From Adiantum capillus-veneris (Eukaryota > Streptophyta > Polypodiopsida > Polypodiales > Pteridaceae): a stretch of 64,000 bases of DNA. Positions 1-11,300 of the stretch are shown here, in pieces. Under the pieces are notes generated by a model, which made no database searches, was not told the DNA's origin, and worked only from the letters and a program-made list of their open reading frames with translations. Every line of letters begins with the position of its first letter. The stretch's first letter is position 1. The translations under genes were made by a program, and so were the position numbers. The stretch lies in assembly GCA_014529385.2 (NCBI GenBank), contig CM043942.1:55985340-56049339 (forward strand), read 5' to 3'.

Positions 1-968
1 AATATATGCATTGTTTAAGTGTGCTACCCAAATGGCAATCAAATTGCATCAATTTTGAAATTGAAGCCCAATCTTTGTGCATGCATGATTTCCAATTCGT
101 CTCATTTCATGTTGTGAATGCATGATTCATGGGCTCAAGCATGGATTATGATAGTTAGAATGAGGTCAAGTGTTTATTGATAGAATATGGCACTCTTCAT
201 GAGAAAATGAGCCGTAATTTTGTGCTTGTATTGCTAAAGTGGCATAAAATTGAACATATTTTTTGTGTGCAAGCTCGAACATCAAGGTTGTATGCTTGAT
301 CCATCAATGACAAGAGGATTTTGTGATTATTATGTTTTTTGGGGAGTGTGCATGGCAATGATTGCCATTTTTGGGTTAAGATATTATTATTGCAAAAATT
401 TACAAACCTCGACACTCATATTTGTCCTCTTGCCATTCTCTTTATTGTATCATGTAAGAGACTCCCTCTCCCTCGCTAGTTAGCCGTGGGGGTTCACATT
501 CAAAGGCCTTTGTCTCTGTGGGGACAAGATCTTATTGGTTTTCTCTTTTTAACATTTACACACCCTCCATCTTGACATCATCTCGAAACTGGCTTGGCGC
601 TATCTGCAAACTTGCAGACCCTTTTGGGCTCCCCTTGACCCACCCAAGCTGCATTATTTTTTTAATCCAATGCCTTGTAGTTGCTCGCTTGTCTTTAATC
701 ACATGAGCTCACTACCACATGCTCCTACATGCTCATGCCCATAATCAACACGCCACAATTTCCTAGATCTCATCATTGTTCCCTCCTGACTTCTCGATGC
801 CTCACCAACATCACACGCACGAGTTATGGTCTGATCATGGCCCCATCCTCCATACAATGCATACAGCACACAACCTGATGATCTTGCCTTGACTCCGCTG
901 AGTCAATAACCAGCCCACCAATATTAGGCGATAAGGTTGATTACTTAGCCTTCCCTGTATCCAAGAAT

Positions 969-1749
969 TGTTAGAAATAAGACGTAGCTAAATAGATAAT
1001 TGAGTAGATTACTTAATGGAGAGAGACAGATTTACATACACGAGATTATAGAGTAGAGAGAGAGAGAGAGAGTACACACGATATACGTGGTTCACCCAAT
1101 GTGGGCTACATCCACGGGAAAGCAGCCACTCAATGGCTTTAGTACTTCAAAACAAGAAGTAATTTACAAAGGGATTATACCCTTAATGGAGCTCCCGCCT
1201 TGCTTCACTCTCACCACCTCACACTCACCTTGTTGCATCAACTTCACACTATGAAATGTGTGTAGAAATGGCCTCCTTTTATAGGTCAAAAGGGCTGCCC
1301 TCTCTTATGAGATACAGCCATGTGTAGCCGCCCTTGTGCGAATAAGTCCAAATCGGACCCTCCAATCCGCCCATGTGTGGCCGCCCTTGAGAAGACAAGT
1401 CCGCTTTTGAATTCGGCCACCGCCATTGAATTCGACCACCGCCACCGCCATTGACTTCCGACCACCGGCCACCGGCCATTGACTTTCGACCACTGCCATC
1501 GGCCATTGACTACCGGCCACCGGCCAACCCACCGGTTGTTTTCCGACCACTTTCCGGCCGCCGTCCGCCATAATATTTCGGCGAAAAAGAATATTCCGGC
1601 GAAAAAAGATTCTTGATTCTTGTCCAAAATTTGGTTTCCGGTGAGTGATTTCCTTCACGCACGATGGCTTCTCCTCATAATGGGGGCCTTACAAATGTGC
1701 GCTTTTACCACAGAAAATTACAAGGGTAAATCAGGCTCCATACTTAACA
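969..1749 (-). mobile_element. solo LTR, copia-like, left arm
   Basis: The element is 781 bp with TGTTA/TAACA termini and is flanked by AGAAT at 964-968 and 1750-1754, a clean 5-bp target duplication. Read on the minus strand it carries a TATA box (complement of 1277-1283), a run of GGCCGGTGG-type repeats, and near its end the phrase gtgaaccacgtatat, which I associate with Ty1/copia LTR ends in plants. No internal retroelement body is attached, so it is a solo LTR. Its counterpart in the other arm is 34897-35688. Assignment to copia is inference. Confidence 0.88.
1277..1283 (-). promoter_or_regulatory. TATA box of the left solo LTR
   Basis: TATAAAA on the minus strand lies in a cctataaaagg context inside the solo LTR. 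It is the expected start region for LTR-driven transcription and is conserved in the right arm at 35373-35379. Function is inferred from position only. Confidence 0.6.
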
Positions 1750-2682
1750 AGAATCTCATAGAGGGACCCACTGAAGGCATGTGGATCCCTTTGTTCTGTC
1801 TCTCCAACTCAATAACCCTATGGATGACATCACAAACTCTTTGTTGTCGATCCTCTACACTAGTAGCACCCATTGTGGATTGTAGGACATCTAACCGACC
1901 CACGTGATAGGTGTGACTTGTGTATAGGTCGGTTAGAGTTTCCATTTGTATTTCATACTCCCAGTTCTCATTTAGAAACGCTCCATCTAGGATTGAGGTG
2001 CTAGGGGTGTCCTTTGAACTAGATGCAACGTGGCTCTCAATGGGTTGACCCTTAGTGGTTGCTAATCCATGAGCACTCAATTGCTCGACTAGCATGGATG
2101 TTGACATAGGGGCCTTTGCCTTAAGCTCTCTCCATTGCTCTACCTTGCGTAGGCTCTCAATTTCCTTTTCCCTAGTCACAATGATATATCACTCAACCTC
2201 TTGCACTTCAGCAAGGCTTCTACCATCAGGTAATATAACCTTGGAGAGGAATAGCTCTGAAGAGTCACGGGGTCTAGTGAATGAAGTATTCACATGCACA
2301 CTCTCCAGGAGCATGGGTTCTACGTTAGTCATGAATGGCAAATTTACTTCCCCACTCCCTTCATTTACCTTGTTAGCTCCATGTTTGGAGGAGTGGCTCT
2401 ACTAAAAGTTTCCTTCAAGCGGCTAAGCACGCTCGGCCCGGACCGTGGGCCCATGGCATGCATGTCTTAGCTTTAACTATCATGATTAGGTATCGGGTAA
2501 CCTTCCATGATGTTGTAGTCAGAGGAAGAGTCACTAGACGCAATATGTGGGTCCTGAGTGGTACTACCTTGGGTTCCCGTTGAGGGCCTAGAGCCTAAGG
2601 TGGAGGAATAATGAGTGCTCGCGTAAACAGAGATAATCTCTATGTGCTTGTCCTCTAGCACACAACCAAAGTGTAGGTGCAT
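1750..2682 (-). pseudogene. degenerate ORF of unknown retroelement, left arm
   Basis: This is the reverse-strand twin of 33963-34896, a single reading frame interrupted by in-frame stops. The longest open piece (1718-2179) is the same length and reads the same as its twin, and it runs a few codons into the solo LTR at 1749. The LTR therefore interrupted an older coding region. The predicted protein is polar, with a charged segment rich in Lys, Arg and Glu, and has no domain I recognise. Position downstream of an LTR-like promoter region suggests a gag-like or accessory frame, but that is inference. Confidence 0.5.
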
Positions 2683-3919
2683 GTGATCTCAACACTCTGG
2701 AAGTATTGGCGAGTGCCCGTGAAGGCCGCTCACCAGTTTTTTAGGTGTTTACAACCCAATTTTTTTGTTATTTTTTGTTTATTTTTTTAAACCAAGCCAC
2801 AAAATATGGCGTGTGATAGCTCAAAACGAGCGTCTTTGCTAGGGGGAGGTGCCGTGCTTTACAGCTCCTAATTTGGTTATGTAAATCTCTCAAAATCCTA
2901 AAAATAGTATTTTCTAGGTGGGAAGAAGGCTAGAATTAGTAAGTCCCAAGGGTGAGTGTGAAGGGGATGGTGGAGGACTTGAGGAACTTATCCTGCATGC
3001 CCTCCCTTCAGTTGAGGTCCTAGTCTTTATGCATAAAGTAGTGTGTATAGTATATCATAAGATTGAGGACTAAGGCCTGGGTGGGCTCGGGCTCGGGCTC
3101 GAGGGAATGACCCCGATCTCGATCCTTCCTTTTAAGAAAAGGTTTCTTTAATTTTCTTTCTGTTTTCGTTTTTTGTCTCAATATTTTTGAGCGTTTTTTT
3201 TAATTTAAATTATTTTTAAAAAAATCAATAAAAGCTTTTTTTGAAGATAATGTTGCCGCGTAGACGACGAGCTTACGCACACACACAAAAGCTCCTAATA
3301 GCTCTGTCTAACCTCCTTGCAGCTAACCCAGCTAATTACCACTAATTACCTCTGCTCACACATTCTCTAACACAGAGCTGCACACTCAAAGATAGTCAAC
3401 TCTACTGCTCACTTTCTACACTATTATTCACTGTCTACACTAACTAATAGAACAAAACTGCTCACTCACAAAGTACTCAATCTACTCACAGAGCACATTA
3501 CAGATTTACACCAGCTAATAGATCTATTAACACCTACACATTACATATCTTAGCAAACCTAATAGAAAATTTGCACATTTCAACAATAACAAATTCTAAC
3601 AAACCTGCGCATTACAACCACTTAGCAAATCTACACAAACCCAGACAAAAACTAAAAATAGATGGAGAAAAGGCTTCCAGAGGTAGCCCTGAGTGCTCCT
3701 CAAGCTTTAGTGCAAAGCAGTCCTCGACAGAGTCACCAAAAATGTGTGCTTTGCCGCACGTGTCGAAGGCTGAAAACTTGTGTGCAAGCCTCGAAAGGCT
3801 GCAAGCACACAACTAGACAGTCCTAGCAATCTCAAAGAAACAATGGTGTGTCACTCACTGCTCAATGCTTCCATCGTGAAGAATCCTGTGCTGCGAAGAA
3901 CAAGGGCTGCCGCTGCAAT

Positions 3920-3960
<41 letters not shown>
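2683..3960. other. non-coding leader/LTR-like stretch with CT microsatellite
   Basis: No convincing coding region. It contains an AT-rich tract (2750-3240), a stretch repeating gctcactc/ctaata-type phrases (3300-3600), and a pure CT tract of 42 bp (3921-3962) followed by a CA run. Short open frames here translate the microsatellite and are rejected. On the minus strand this looks like the leader following the TATA box at 4082-4088. Confidence 0.6.
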
Positions 3961-3963
<3 letters not shown>

Positions 3964-4081
3964 GCATACACACACACACACATACACACGTGAGCACACG
4001 AAGGAGAAGGAGACAGAGATGGAGCAAGAGCACTTCTTAGCTTGCACCTCCAAGAATGAGGATTTTTAGGCCAAATGGACC

Positions 4082-4088
4082 TTTTATA
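4082..4088 (-). promoter_or_regulatory. TATA box of an LTR-like promoter, left arm
   Basis: TATAAAA on the minus strand, in the context cttataaaaggtcc. It matches 32557-32563 in the other arm and lies about 600 bp upstream of the AT-rich leader. It is probably the promoter of a retroelement LTR whose termini I could not fix. Confidence 0.5.
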
Positions 4089-4264
4089 AGAGTTTGATCC
4101 ATTCACACATGGGCGCCCACAATGGCCGGCCGTTGCAAAACTTCTGTAAAAATATGATAAGTGGTGCGCTTCTCATTGGCGATCACCTACACACCTATTG
4201 GACCGACAATCCCACTCCATGACTCAATCAAATAAATAATAAGGCGTCCATCGAAGGTGATAGG

Positions 4265-4495
4265 GTGTTTGTGAGGGTTAACACTTTGACTAATGCACTT
4301 GTGTTCCAATTGCCTGGATTTGACCAACCATTCTTTCTTGTAGTCATTGATGCTAGTGGAAAAGGTATCGGTGCAGTTCTTATGCAAGATAACCACCCAC
4401 TTGCATTTGAAAGTCGTAAATTTAAAGCCTCTGAATCTAAATTTAGTACATATGATACAAAATTGACTATTGTAGTAAATGTGCTGAAAATTTGA
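4265..4495 (+). pseudogene. Ty3/gypsy RT-RNase H fragment, left arm
   Basis: A 76-codon open frame covers the start of the RNase H module of a gypsy polymerase. It shows the first catalytic Asp in the motif DASGKGIGAVLMQ, then HPLAFESRKF and the STYDTKL segment typical of this linker-RNase H region. RNase H degrades the RNA strand of the RNA-DNA hybrid during reverse transcription. The fragment ends in a stop after VLKI and no RT core or integrase is attached, so it is a remnant. It has an identical-length copy on the minus strand at 32150-32380. Confidence 0.85.
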
Positions 4496-4761
4496 AAGCA
4501 TTATCTAATCAGTGCTAACTTGATTTTGAGGGCGAGGCATAAGGCTCTAAAATCTAGAGGAGCACCACTTCTCTAATGTGACTCTAGTGTCGTTGTGCTC
4601 CAAAAATATAGGAAGATTACAAACTCAAACTTTTGAAACGAATAATGACAAAATTAAAGGTGAAGGTTGATCGAGATGCACTTTAATTTGAACCTTCCAA
4701 CTAGACTTTAATTTGAATTTGCACTTTAACTTGAATTTTGAGCCAGGGTTGACACTTCAGG

Positions 4762-5614
4762 TTGACGACTGTCAGGAGCACTGGCAAACATATGACAAGT
4801 TCAGCTCCTTTGAGTCGTGAAGCTTTGTGGGACGATTGCATCAACCACATTGCGAAGGCTTTTTGTGTAGAAGAGCAAGGGTTGATTCGGTGTGAGACAA
4901 GCTGCGACTCTCAATACGATGAAGAAAGGGTTTATATATGTGGTGTGGTGCATGAGTTGTGTCAGTGGAGAGGAGAGGAACAAGGTGGAGCTAGTATTAG
5001 TAATAGTAGCAGTTCAAGCACCACAATATTGCAGGGGGATGATCTTGCGATGTCTATGGTGGACTTCTAGTGATCTTCCCTACATAGTGTCTTATCATGC
5101 AGTGGGCATACCGATGAAATTTTGTGAAATGAGAAAGGGCGAGGCCGATAAAGTGGTGTGCACAAATTTGATGAGCATTGGGTTGTCCAACCCAAGGAAG
5201 AGGATGAGTGCCATGACATCGTTTTGGCACATGGCTCAACTGATGTCTGTGCTGGCGGACACATGTGCCGGGATGCGCAATGTGTACAGTGACTACAACA
5301 GGTGCCAGGGTGCAAAGCAGCACCTGCAAGGCAATGAAGGTGATGATGTCACATGTGTGCAAGTGTATTAGAGTAGGAGGCGATGGGTAGCAGTGAATAG
5401 TATGTACGAGGTGTTGGTAGAGCAGCACATTCCCTTTGCGGAATGGCTCTTGAGATGGGATGAGATGAGGTTGTCATTGGACTTCAAAGCCAAGAGGGTA
5501 TCCCATCAAGCCTGCCTCCGTGGAGCGGCTTTTGAGGCGCTCAAATGGGTTTGCACGGCACTGGTGTCACTGCACAATATCTCCCTCATGCACTGCGACA
5601 TAGTCTTCCAATAG
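4762..5614 (+). pseudogene. hypothetical reading frames across the IR inner edge
   Basis: Overlapping open frames (4762-5070, 4892-5371, 5393-5614) show amino-acid-like composition and could be pieces of one broken coding region. The first part, up to 5056, is duplicated on the minus strand at 31590-31818. The part after 5056 is unique, so in the left arm the sequence appears to run on naturally past the arm edge. I recognise no domain. It could be a retroelement gag fragment or non-coding. Confidence 0.25.
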
Positions 5615-5619
5615 TGACA

Positions 5620-6430
5620 ATAAAACCTTAGTGGCATCGAAAATAGGTATTGGGTCTCTTACACACATGCGAATGGTGATGGCAATGGTGGAGCTGCAAG
5701 TGCAGGTACGATGAGTGCACCATTGAAAGCAAGGTCCCTTCTCTACCAAACTTTGCTCTCGTATCCCACTTAGATTATGGTTTGAAAGAGGTGTTAGCGT
5801 GAGTCACGATGCACACCATCTCACCAGTGGGTTGTGCTAAGAGGCGCTAAATGTGACTCATGATGTACACCATCATTAGGAGAACATTCTTTCTATAACT
5901 ATAAGGTGACTTCCCCCACCAACACAATGCCCTTTTGATGTGTCAGCTACTAAGGGTTGGGAAGGAAGCTTATAGAGAAGAGCACCTCCACATAGAAAAA
6001 TTGAGAAGATCTCTACCATTTTCTAAGATGTTTTTGAGCTAGCACTAACCCATGAGGGTGGTTGCCAAGCTTATAATACCTTAACTCAAACCAAGCAAGC
6101 GTAGGATTGGTACCTATATGTGCGTAAATGAGGGGGAAGCATGGAGGCTTTGTGGGATTTGTACCTATAAGCAAGCATGGACGCTCGAACTTAAGTTCGA
6201 ATCTCCATGCTTGTTCATGGTCATTATGTATGTAAATGAGGGGGAGGCATGGAGCCTCCATGCTTGAGGGGGAAGCATGGATGCTTGCAAAATTTGTACC
6301 TACTAGCAAGCATGGAGGCTCTTAAGTTCGAGCCTCGTGCTCATTATGTATGCAAATGAGGGGGACGATTGATTCATGCCGATCACATCTTGAATGAGGG
6401 GGAGGCTTTCTTTTAGGGATTTAGATGAAC
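5620..6430. repeat. degenerate repeats with 'atgagggggaagcatgg' units and palindromes
   Basis: From 6108 to 6365 a unit of about 120-130 bp, containing atgaggggga(a/g)gcatgg and aagcatggaggct, is repeated with divergence. Two palindromes stand out: cgaacttaagttcg near 6186 and gcatggagcctccatgc near 6247. No coding region is supported. The block lies just upstream of a copia RT fragment, so it may be LTR or leader debris of that element. Confidence 0.5.
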
Positions 6431-6439
6431 TCTTTGTGT

Positions 6440-6610
6440 GAAGTCTCTTAGCAAAAGGGATATTGGTACAAAGTGGGTTTGCAAGTTGAAATGTAAACCT
6501 AATGGTAGTGTTGAATATTGTAAGCATAGACTTGTGGCAAAAGATTACACTAAAGAGAATGGCATTGATTTTGATGAGACTTTTTCTTGTCTCTTTTTGT
6601 AACTACCATT
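6440..6610 (+). pseudogene. Ty1/copia reverse transcriptase N-terminal fragment
   Basis: The translation contains a GTKWVCKLK segment, then a PNGSVE...HRLVAK segment, and GIDFDETFS. These match the opening of the Ty1/copia RT domain (RVT_2; family pattern WVFK.K..DG..E..KARLVAKG..Q..GIDY.ETF.P). The frame ends in a stop shortly after the ETFS motif and no catalytic YVDD is present, so the piece is about 55 residues of a domain of roughly 240. No neighbouring frame extends it. Confidence 0.8.
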
Positions 6611-6659
6611 TATAACGGTTGGGCATTGAAAACTCATAATGCTTGGAATGATGGAAATT

Positions 6660-6950
6660 GAGAATGAATCTAACTAATGAAGAAACTGTATAAGGAGCTA
6701 AGGACTACTTATTCATGACATGATTATTAACAAGACAATCAAGACGAATAATAGGAGATTGATGCATAAAAGTGAGATAAATTTTTATTGATTGAAATGG
6801 GATTATACATGATGTTGTATACACGATGAACAACATAATTATCAATAAAATCATACTTGAATGAGATGGTGAATGATGTCATGTGAAGCATAGAGGTAGA
6901 GGTAGCTCCCACACTAGGATTATTACATGGCTTGTTTCTAATAGCCCCTC
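6660..6950. repeat. dispersed repeat, copy 1
   Basis: This resembles 9880-10120 in the same orientation. Both carry a ctaactaatgaa start, a cttttattgattgaaatgggattat-like core, a gatgatgtcat segment and a 'cc(c/a)atactgggatttttacatg'-like end. The two copies are clearly diverged. No coding potential is seen. Confidence 0.6.
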
Positions 6951-6959
6951 TCCATGTGA

Positions 6960-7115
6960 ATGTAATGGAAATGGCCTATGAACTTTGAGAATAACGGAAT
7001 TAGAAGAATTAAAGAGAGCATTTTTGTGAGATTACTTTGAGAACATAGAGGGTGAACTTAATTAGAGGTAGCAACATAACCATTATACTTAATTAACTTG
7101 GCATGAACAATACTT

Positions 7116-7159
<44 letters not shown>

Positions 7160-8100
7160 ATTAGAGAACTTGAGAACAATTGAGGATCGGATTTATGTGG
7201 AGCTGGTCCCCCCTCCAATAGGCTTTTGTATTATAGATTCTTCCCTAAAGATAGACTTGGTAAAATAAAATCTTTGTGTTCCTTGTGACCTTGGTGATGC
7301 TATGAAGATGGAAAGCTTCATGCGTCACGAGCATAACATAAACTTTGTAAAAGCATTAACCATCCCCGGCCTCAGTCCCAAGGCCTCAAACACCTTCAAA
7401 GGTGGAGAATGAGGGTAGGGAAGAGGAAGAAGAAACATTCATAGAAGAAAGAAATAGTTCCTCACTTATCATTACTCTTCTTGCTTAGCATAGCATAATA
7501 GCATAGTAATGAAGATGGAGAAGATGGCAAGCTTAAGCATTGAAACATGGCTCTTGGTTGGATTTGCATTCCATAGCCAAGAGTGTTGGTGTAGGCTCTC
7601 AACTTCTCAACAAGCTTGGAGAACAAGATGGAGTTCTTCCACTTTCACCAAGTGAGAATGTGTGAAAAATGAGTGTGTGAGAGGGTGTATATCCCCAAGC
7701 ACACCCCTTGCTTTACTTGGTCGACGCCTCCTTGTAGCTCAAGCTTGAAGCTCATTGGACCCCCTCTAAGCCTATCCAATCACACACACACTGCATTTCA
7801 AGTAACAAGGGTAGCCTTTGCGCAAGTGTCCTCCTTACCCCTTTGAGAGAGAGAGAGAGAGCTTGAAAATATCTAGATATTTGTTGAATTGAACTAGAAG
7901 CTCATTGGACCCCTCTTTAGCCCAGCCAATAGGATTCAAGCACACCATGTGGCTAAGCATAGGGAGAGTCTAACATGTGTCCATGTGCCCCTTGAGAAAG
8001 GGGGTGCCCTTTGGGTGAGTGGGAGGTTAAGTCAAAGATTCCCCTAACTTTGGGGCTTCCCCCTCCTTTGTAGGGTCTCTTTTTGACTCAAGCACCTTAC
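6960..8100 (-). mobile_element. diverged copia-like LTR, copy A
   Basis: This is homologous to the LTRs at 44723-46194 (same strand) and 62240-63553 (opposite strand). Shared landmarks are an 'atcggatttatgtggagc(t/c)ggtcccccctccaa.aggcttttgtatta' block near 7190, the 'tggctcttggttggatttgca.ttcatagccaagagt' block near 7550, and a 'cattggacc' block. A GA tract (7121-7156) sits inside. Exact termini were not found and no body is attached. I infer a decayed LTR of the same family. Confidence 0.7.
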
Positions 8101-8350
8101 CCCCCATGCATGGGAAGCTTCTCAAGCACCTTCCTCATCAAGCATGACAAGCACCTCGAGCACCTTCCTCATCAAGCACGACAAGCACCTTAAGCACCTT
8201 AGTCGGCAAGCACGACAAGCACCTCAAGCTTCGGTCGGTTCCCACCTCAAGCTCAGCCCTAGCTTGCCTAAGGTCAAAGGACTTTTAACACTAACCTTTG
8301 GAGGTCTTTAATGAAGCTAACCCTAAGGTATTTAAGTTCCATTAGATGCA
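8100..8350. repeat. short degenerate 'aagcaccttcctcatcaagca' repeat
   Basis: Several imperfect copies of a unit of about 20-25 bp, 'caagcacctt.ctcatcaagcacgaca', run from about 8105 to 8235. It is non-coding and may be a minisatellite at the outer edge of the LTR relic to its left. Confidence 0.6.
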
Positions 8351-8351
8351 C

Positions 8352-8545
8352 GTTGCTCTTTGATAGACTTCTCCTTTTGGACCCCTATTGAGATGTAACC
8401 ATCTCTCCTCTTGGTCCCCTGTTGAGATAAGTCTAGGAGCACTTATTACACGTTGCTCTTTGGTAGACAATCTCGTTTTGGACCCCTATTGAGATGTAGC
8501 CATCTCTCCTCTTGGTCCCCTGCTGAGATAGGTCTAGAAGCACAT
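8352..8545. repeat. two-copy tandem repeat, about 98 bp
   Basis: The block 'cacgttgctctttg.tagac..tctc.ttttggacccctattgagatgta.ccatctctcctcttggtcccctg.tgagata.gtctag.agcac' occurs twice in direct order with roughly 10% differences. Non-coding. Confidence 0.85.
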
Positions 8546-8642
8546 GTCTCTATTCTAACTCTTGTTCCCGTTTATTATCCCACATTAAATGATCAATTTA
8601 ATATGAGAAAATCATTTGGGTTAGCTAGATATTAGATTCTGT

Positions 8643-8832
8643 GACAGTGAATGTCCTATGTGAACAAGATTTTGATTTGTGTATGGGTGTGAGAATCAAC
8701 TTATGGTATTGGCCCTTTAGGGTTTTGACATTTTTATGACAGTGAATGTCCTATGTGAACAAGATTTTGATTTGTGTATGGGTGTGAGATTCAACTTATG
8801 GTATTGGCCCTTTAGGGTTTTGACATTTTTTG
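8643..8832. repeat. two-copy tandem repeat, 95 bp
   Basis: The unit starting gacagtgaatgtcctatgtg begins at 8643 and again at 8738, giving a 95-bp period. The copies are almost identical (one visible difference, gagaatcaac versus gagattcaac), so this duplication is more recent than the block before it. Confidence 0.92.
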
Positions 8833-8839
8833 GATCATG

Positions 8840-9880
8840 TGGTGTAGTTACTTGACATTGAGTTTGGACTTTTGGATCAATTGTTATGGTCATTTGACAT
8901 TAAATTTTGGCTTGAATTTATGACTTTAGAGGAGAAAGTTTAGGATGTGAATTTTGACTCTAGTGCCTCCTAATAAACCTACTAAACTCATCCCAATAAC
9001 TCTAAGGTTTGCTTCAAGATATGAAAATGCATCTTATATAGGATTGGCTTCAAGAGATGGTCGTGATTCTTTTGCTTGTTCCTCAATATGCTAGCATGGT
9101 TCTTTGGCTTGATTTTGACACATGTAGCTCCTGGGTAGCTCTTTGGAATGACAAGAGATTCTTCTTCTAGATTGATGGCTCAGACATGGTCTTTAACTCC
9201 TTATTCAATTCTCTTCTTGTATGGGCTTTGGTTGCACTTCCTTGTTCATGGACAACTCTTGTGCTTTGTATACCTTTTTTTTTGGCAACAATTCAATAGG
9301 ATGTAGATCCTTGTAGATAACTTCTTTAGGTATGCTCAAAAGGGTTTGATTGATCCTTATGGTTTGCAAGTTAAGGGCTAATTTGCAGCTCCTTGGCCTA
9401 TAAAAAATCTATAGATCTATGAATAATGTTACAACACAACCTCAAAATTCCTAGAAATTATGAATCGTTACCTAGATGCATAGCAATTATTTTTGGATTC
9501 AATTGGAGTCCTTGATTTAGCAAAACGGATATCCAGAGCTCTGTTGGTCATGAAAAGACCCCAACAAAAAATTTACTAGCTATCCTTAGGGCTAACCTAA
9601 GGCAACACTTCTTGTAGAACCTGATACAAGGTATGGTAAAAGAAAGAGCTTGTAGAAGCTAATAATTGGGCTAACAAAGAGGCTAATTGGCTAAATTAAT
9701 GCACACTTTATGGGATAATGGGGGTCTAATATGCATTCCCAACTAGAGGACTTTATTAGATGATGCTAATACACATCAATAAGAACTAACTTCTATTAAG
9801 ATAGTGGTGACTGAAGGTATCGCCATGAACATATTTGTTGTTAGTAAATTCAAAGGTCTTTGGTACCAATTGAGTATGAA
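8840..9880. other. no gene seen
   Basis: Roughly 1 kb with stops in all frames and no motif, repeat or boundary I can support. It probably consists of old transposon debris. Confidence 0.5.
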
Positions 9881-10120
9881 GCTAACTAATGAAGGATCTA
9901 ATGATCCACTTATTAATGGAAAATTTATTAACAAGGGACTGATACATAAAAGAAAGAGAAACTTTTATTGATTGAAATGGGCCTTTCATAGGCTCATGTA
10001 CATGATGAGTGACAGAGTTAATGATGTCATACTAGGAGAACATAAGGAATGTTGTTCATGAAGCAAAGAGACAGAGTAATTCCCATACTGGGATTTTTAC
10101 ATGAAACGTATAACAATTTG
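9880..10120. repeat. dispersed repeat, copy 2
   Basis: Direct-orientation partner of 6660-6950, with the shared 'cttttattgattgaaatggg' core, the gatgatgtcat-like block and the 'actgggatttttacatg' end. In both places copia fragments lie nearby, so the repeat may belong to a copia element. Confidence 0.6.
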
Positions 10121-10339
10121 ACATAAAAACTACACTTTTGAATCGTGACAAGCATGAGGCAGGTAAAACAAGCTCCTCCTGCTTTTTGTATGAGAAAACA
10201 CATGCTTAATTGATTGCACACAATTTTTAGAATAGTCCACTCGACAACACTTTGCATGTTAGGCATGCAAATATTGTTTTTTTGCCATTTTTCTTTATGC
10301 TAATGGCATGTTAATGAAATAACCAATTTGATGAAGGTA

Positions 10340-10590
10340 TTGTTTTGTCCTAGACAATGTATATCGAGACAATGCTATGTAGATTTGACCATAAGAACTA
10401 CAAGCCTATCAATACTTATATGGAGATAGGTTTAAAGCTTAGTCTTTATGATGCTTGAGACAACACGTAGATGATTGCCTTATTTATATGTGATTACAAG
10501 GCTAGATGTTTAGTATGTAGTCTCACAAGTGAGCAAATTTATGCGTAGCCTAGGGTCTAAGAATTTGTAGATGTTAAACAAATCCTCCAC
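10340..10590 (+). pseudogene. Ty1/copia RT C-terminal fragment, copy 1
   Basis: The DNA 'tatcgagacaatgctatgtagattt...tacaagcctatcaatacttatatggagat...cttagtctttatgatg...' is a diverged copy of the coding sequence at 11030-11300. In the family this part reads as the segment 'CKP..TPME...KLS..D' followed by 'R...G.L.YL..TRPDI.YAV'. Many stops make it a clear relic. Confidence 0.6.
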
Positions 10591-10689
10591 TTGCTCTAGC
10601 CCAAGGGGGTATGATAGCTATGTGATTTACGTGATTTTATAAGGGTTGATTGCTATGGCACGTGCGTGCCCACAATTGGTGCCTTGATT

Positions 10690-10925
10690 TCTCCCAGGTA
10701 ACTCATGCATCTTGTTTTAACAAAGAAGCACCCTATTATGGCTACTTCTAGTTACAAAGTTGAATACAATGTGGCTTTCACATCTACTTTTGAATGCATT
10801 TGGCCTAGAGGTCTTATGATTGATTTGGGCACTAGAGTGCAATCTGGCCACAAGCCCTCATTGAAAGTGAGACACATTATTGTTGTTCTTTGTTCAAACG
10901 ACGTGCTACTAGCTGGACTGAATGA
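10690..10925 (+). pseudogene. Ty1/copia RNase H fragment
   Basis: The frame reads KKHPIMATSSYKVEYNVAF followed by ECIWPRGLMIDLG. This corresponds to the copia RNase H block 'SWSSKKQ..VA.S..EAEY.A......WLR.LL.DLG'. The catalytic-region Glu of the EAEY motif is preserved as VEY. The frame stays open to 10956, but only the first two-thirds aligns with the family pattern. It follows an RT C-terminal relic, the order expected in copia pol, and precedes a second RT C-terminal relic, so two fragments are stacked. Confidence 0.8.
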
Positions 10926-11029
10926 GAAGCACACTGCTAATTTAAGAATGATTTGAATGTTTCCCTTGAGATGTCACACTTAGGATTCTTGCATTGTTAC
11001 ATGGGCCTTATACTTTAAGTGGTGTGATA

Positions 11030-11300
11030 GGTATATGCTTTGTGCCAAACAAACTCTATCGAGACAATGTTGCATTTGCATAATTCGACTTTGAGGACTA
11101 TAAACCCATGGATACTCCTATGGAAATAAATGTGAAGCTTACCCTTCATGATGTCGAAGACTACTTTGATGTCTTTTTCTCTCAACAGACCATTGGCTAC
11201 CTTGTTTATGTTTGCATTACTAGGCCAAGAATTGAATACGCAGTCTCATAGGTGAATAGCCCAAGATTTAACTATAACTAGGATTTTGCTAGTCGAGTAT
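11030..11300 (+). pseudogene. Ty1/copia RT C-terminal fragment, copy 2
   Basis: The translation shows DYKPMDTPMEINVKLTLHD, then QQTIGYLVYV and TRPRIEYAVS, the well-known end of the copia RT domain. A stop after YAVS and other breaks show it is dead. The RT active-site YVDD region is missing. It is a direct-order duplicate of 10340-10590 with higher coding quality. Confidence 0.82.

Larger units (their letters stand above)
1..5056. repeat. left arm of a large inverted duplication
   Basis: This stretch is nearly identical, in reverse complement, to 31590-36657. Paired positions add up to about 36646 at the inner end and about 36658 at the outer end, so only about 12 bp of net length separate the arms. 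Shared landmarks are a 153-codon open frame, an RNase H fragment, a CT/GA microsatellite and a solo LTR. The match stops at 5056, where this arm reads gatgtcta-tgg and the other reads gatgtcta-ctg. The arm runs off the left edge, so its full length is unknown. It could be two copies of a composite mobile unit in opposite orientation, a segmental inverted duplication, or an assembly artefact. Confidence 0.95.

Noticed and set aside
3780-4106. Several overlapping frames on both strands near the CT tract, repeated at 32539-32871
   Set aside because: They run through the microsatellite and leader and have no motif outside it.
5393-5614. Frame ending ALVSLHNISLMHCDI, which faintly resembles a protein-kinase catalytic loop
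   Set aside because: No other kinase motif (glycine loop, VAIK, DFG) is present nearby.
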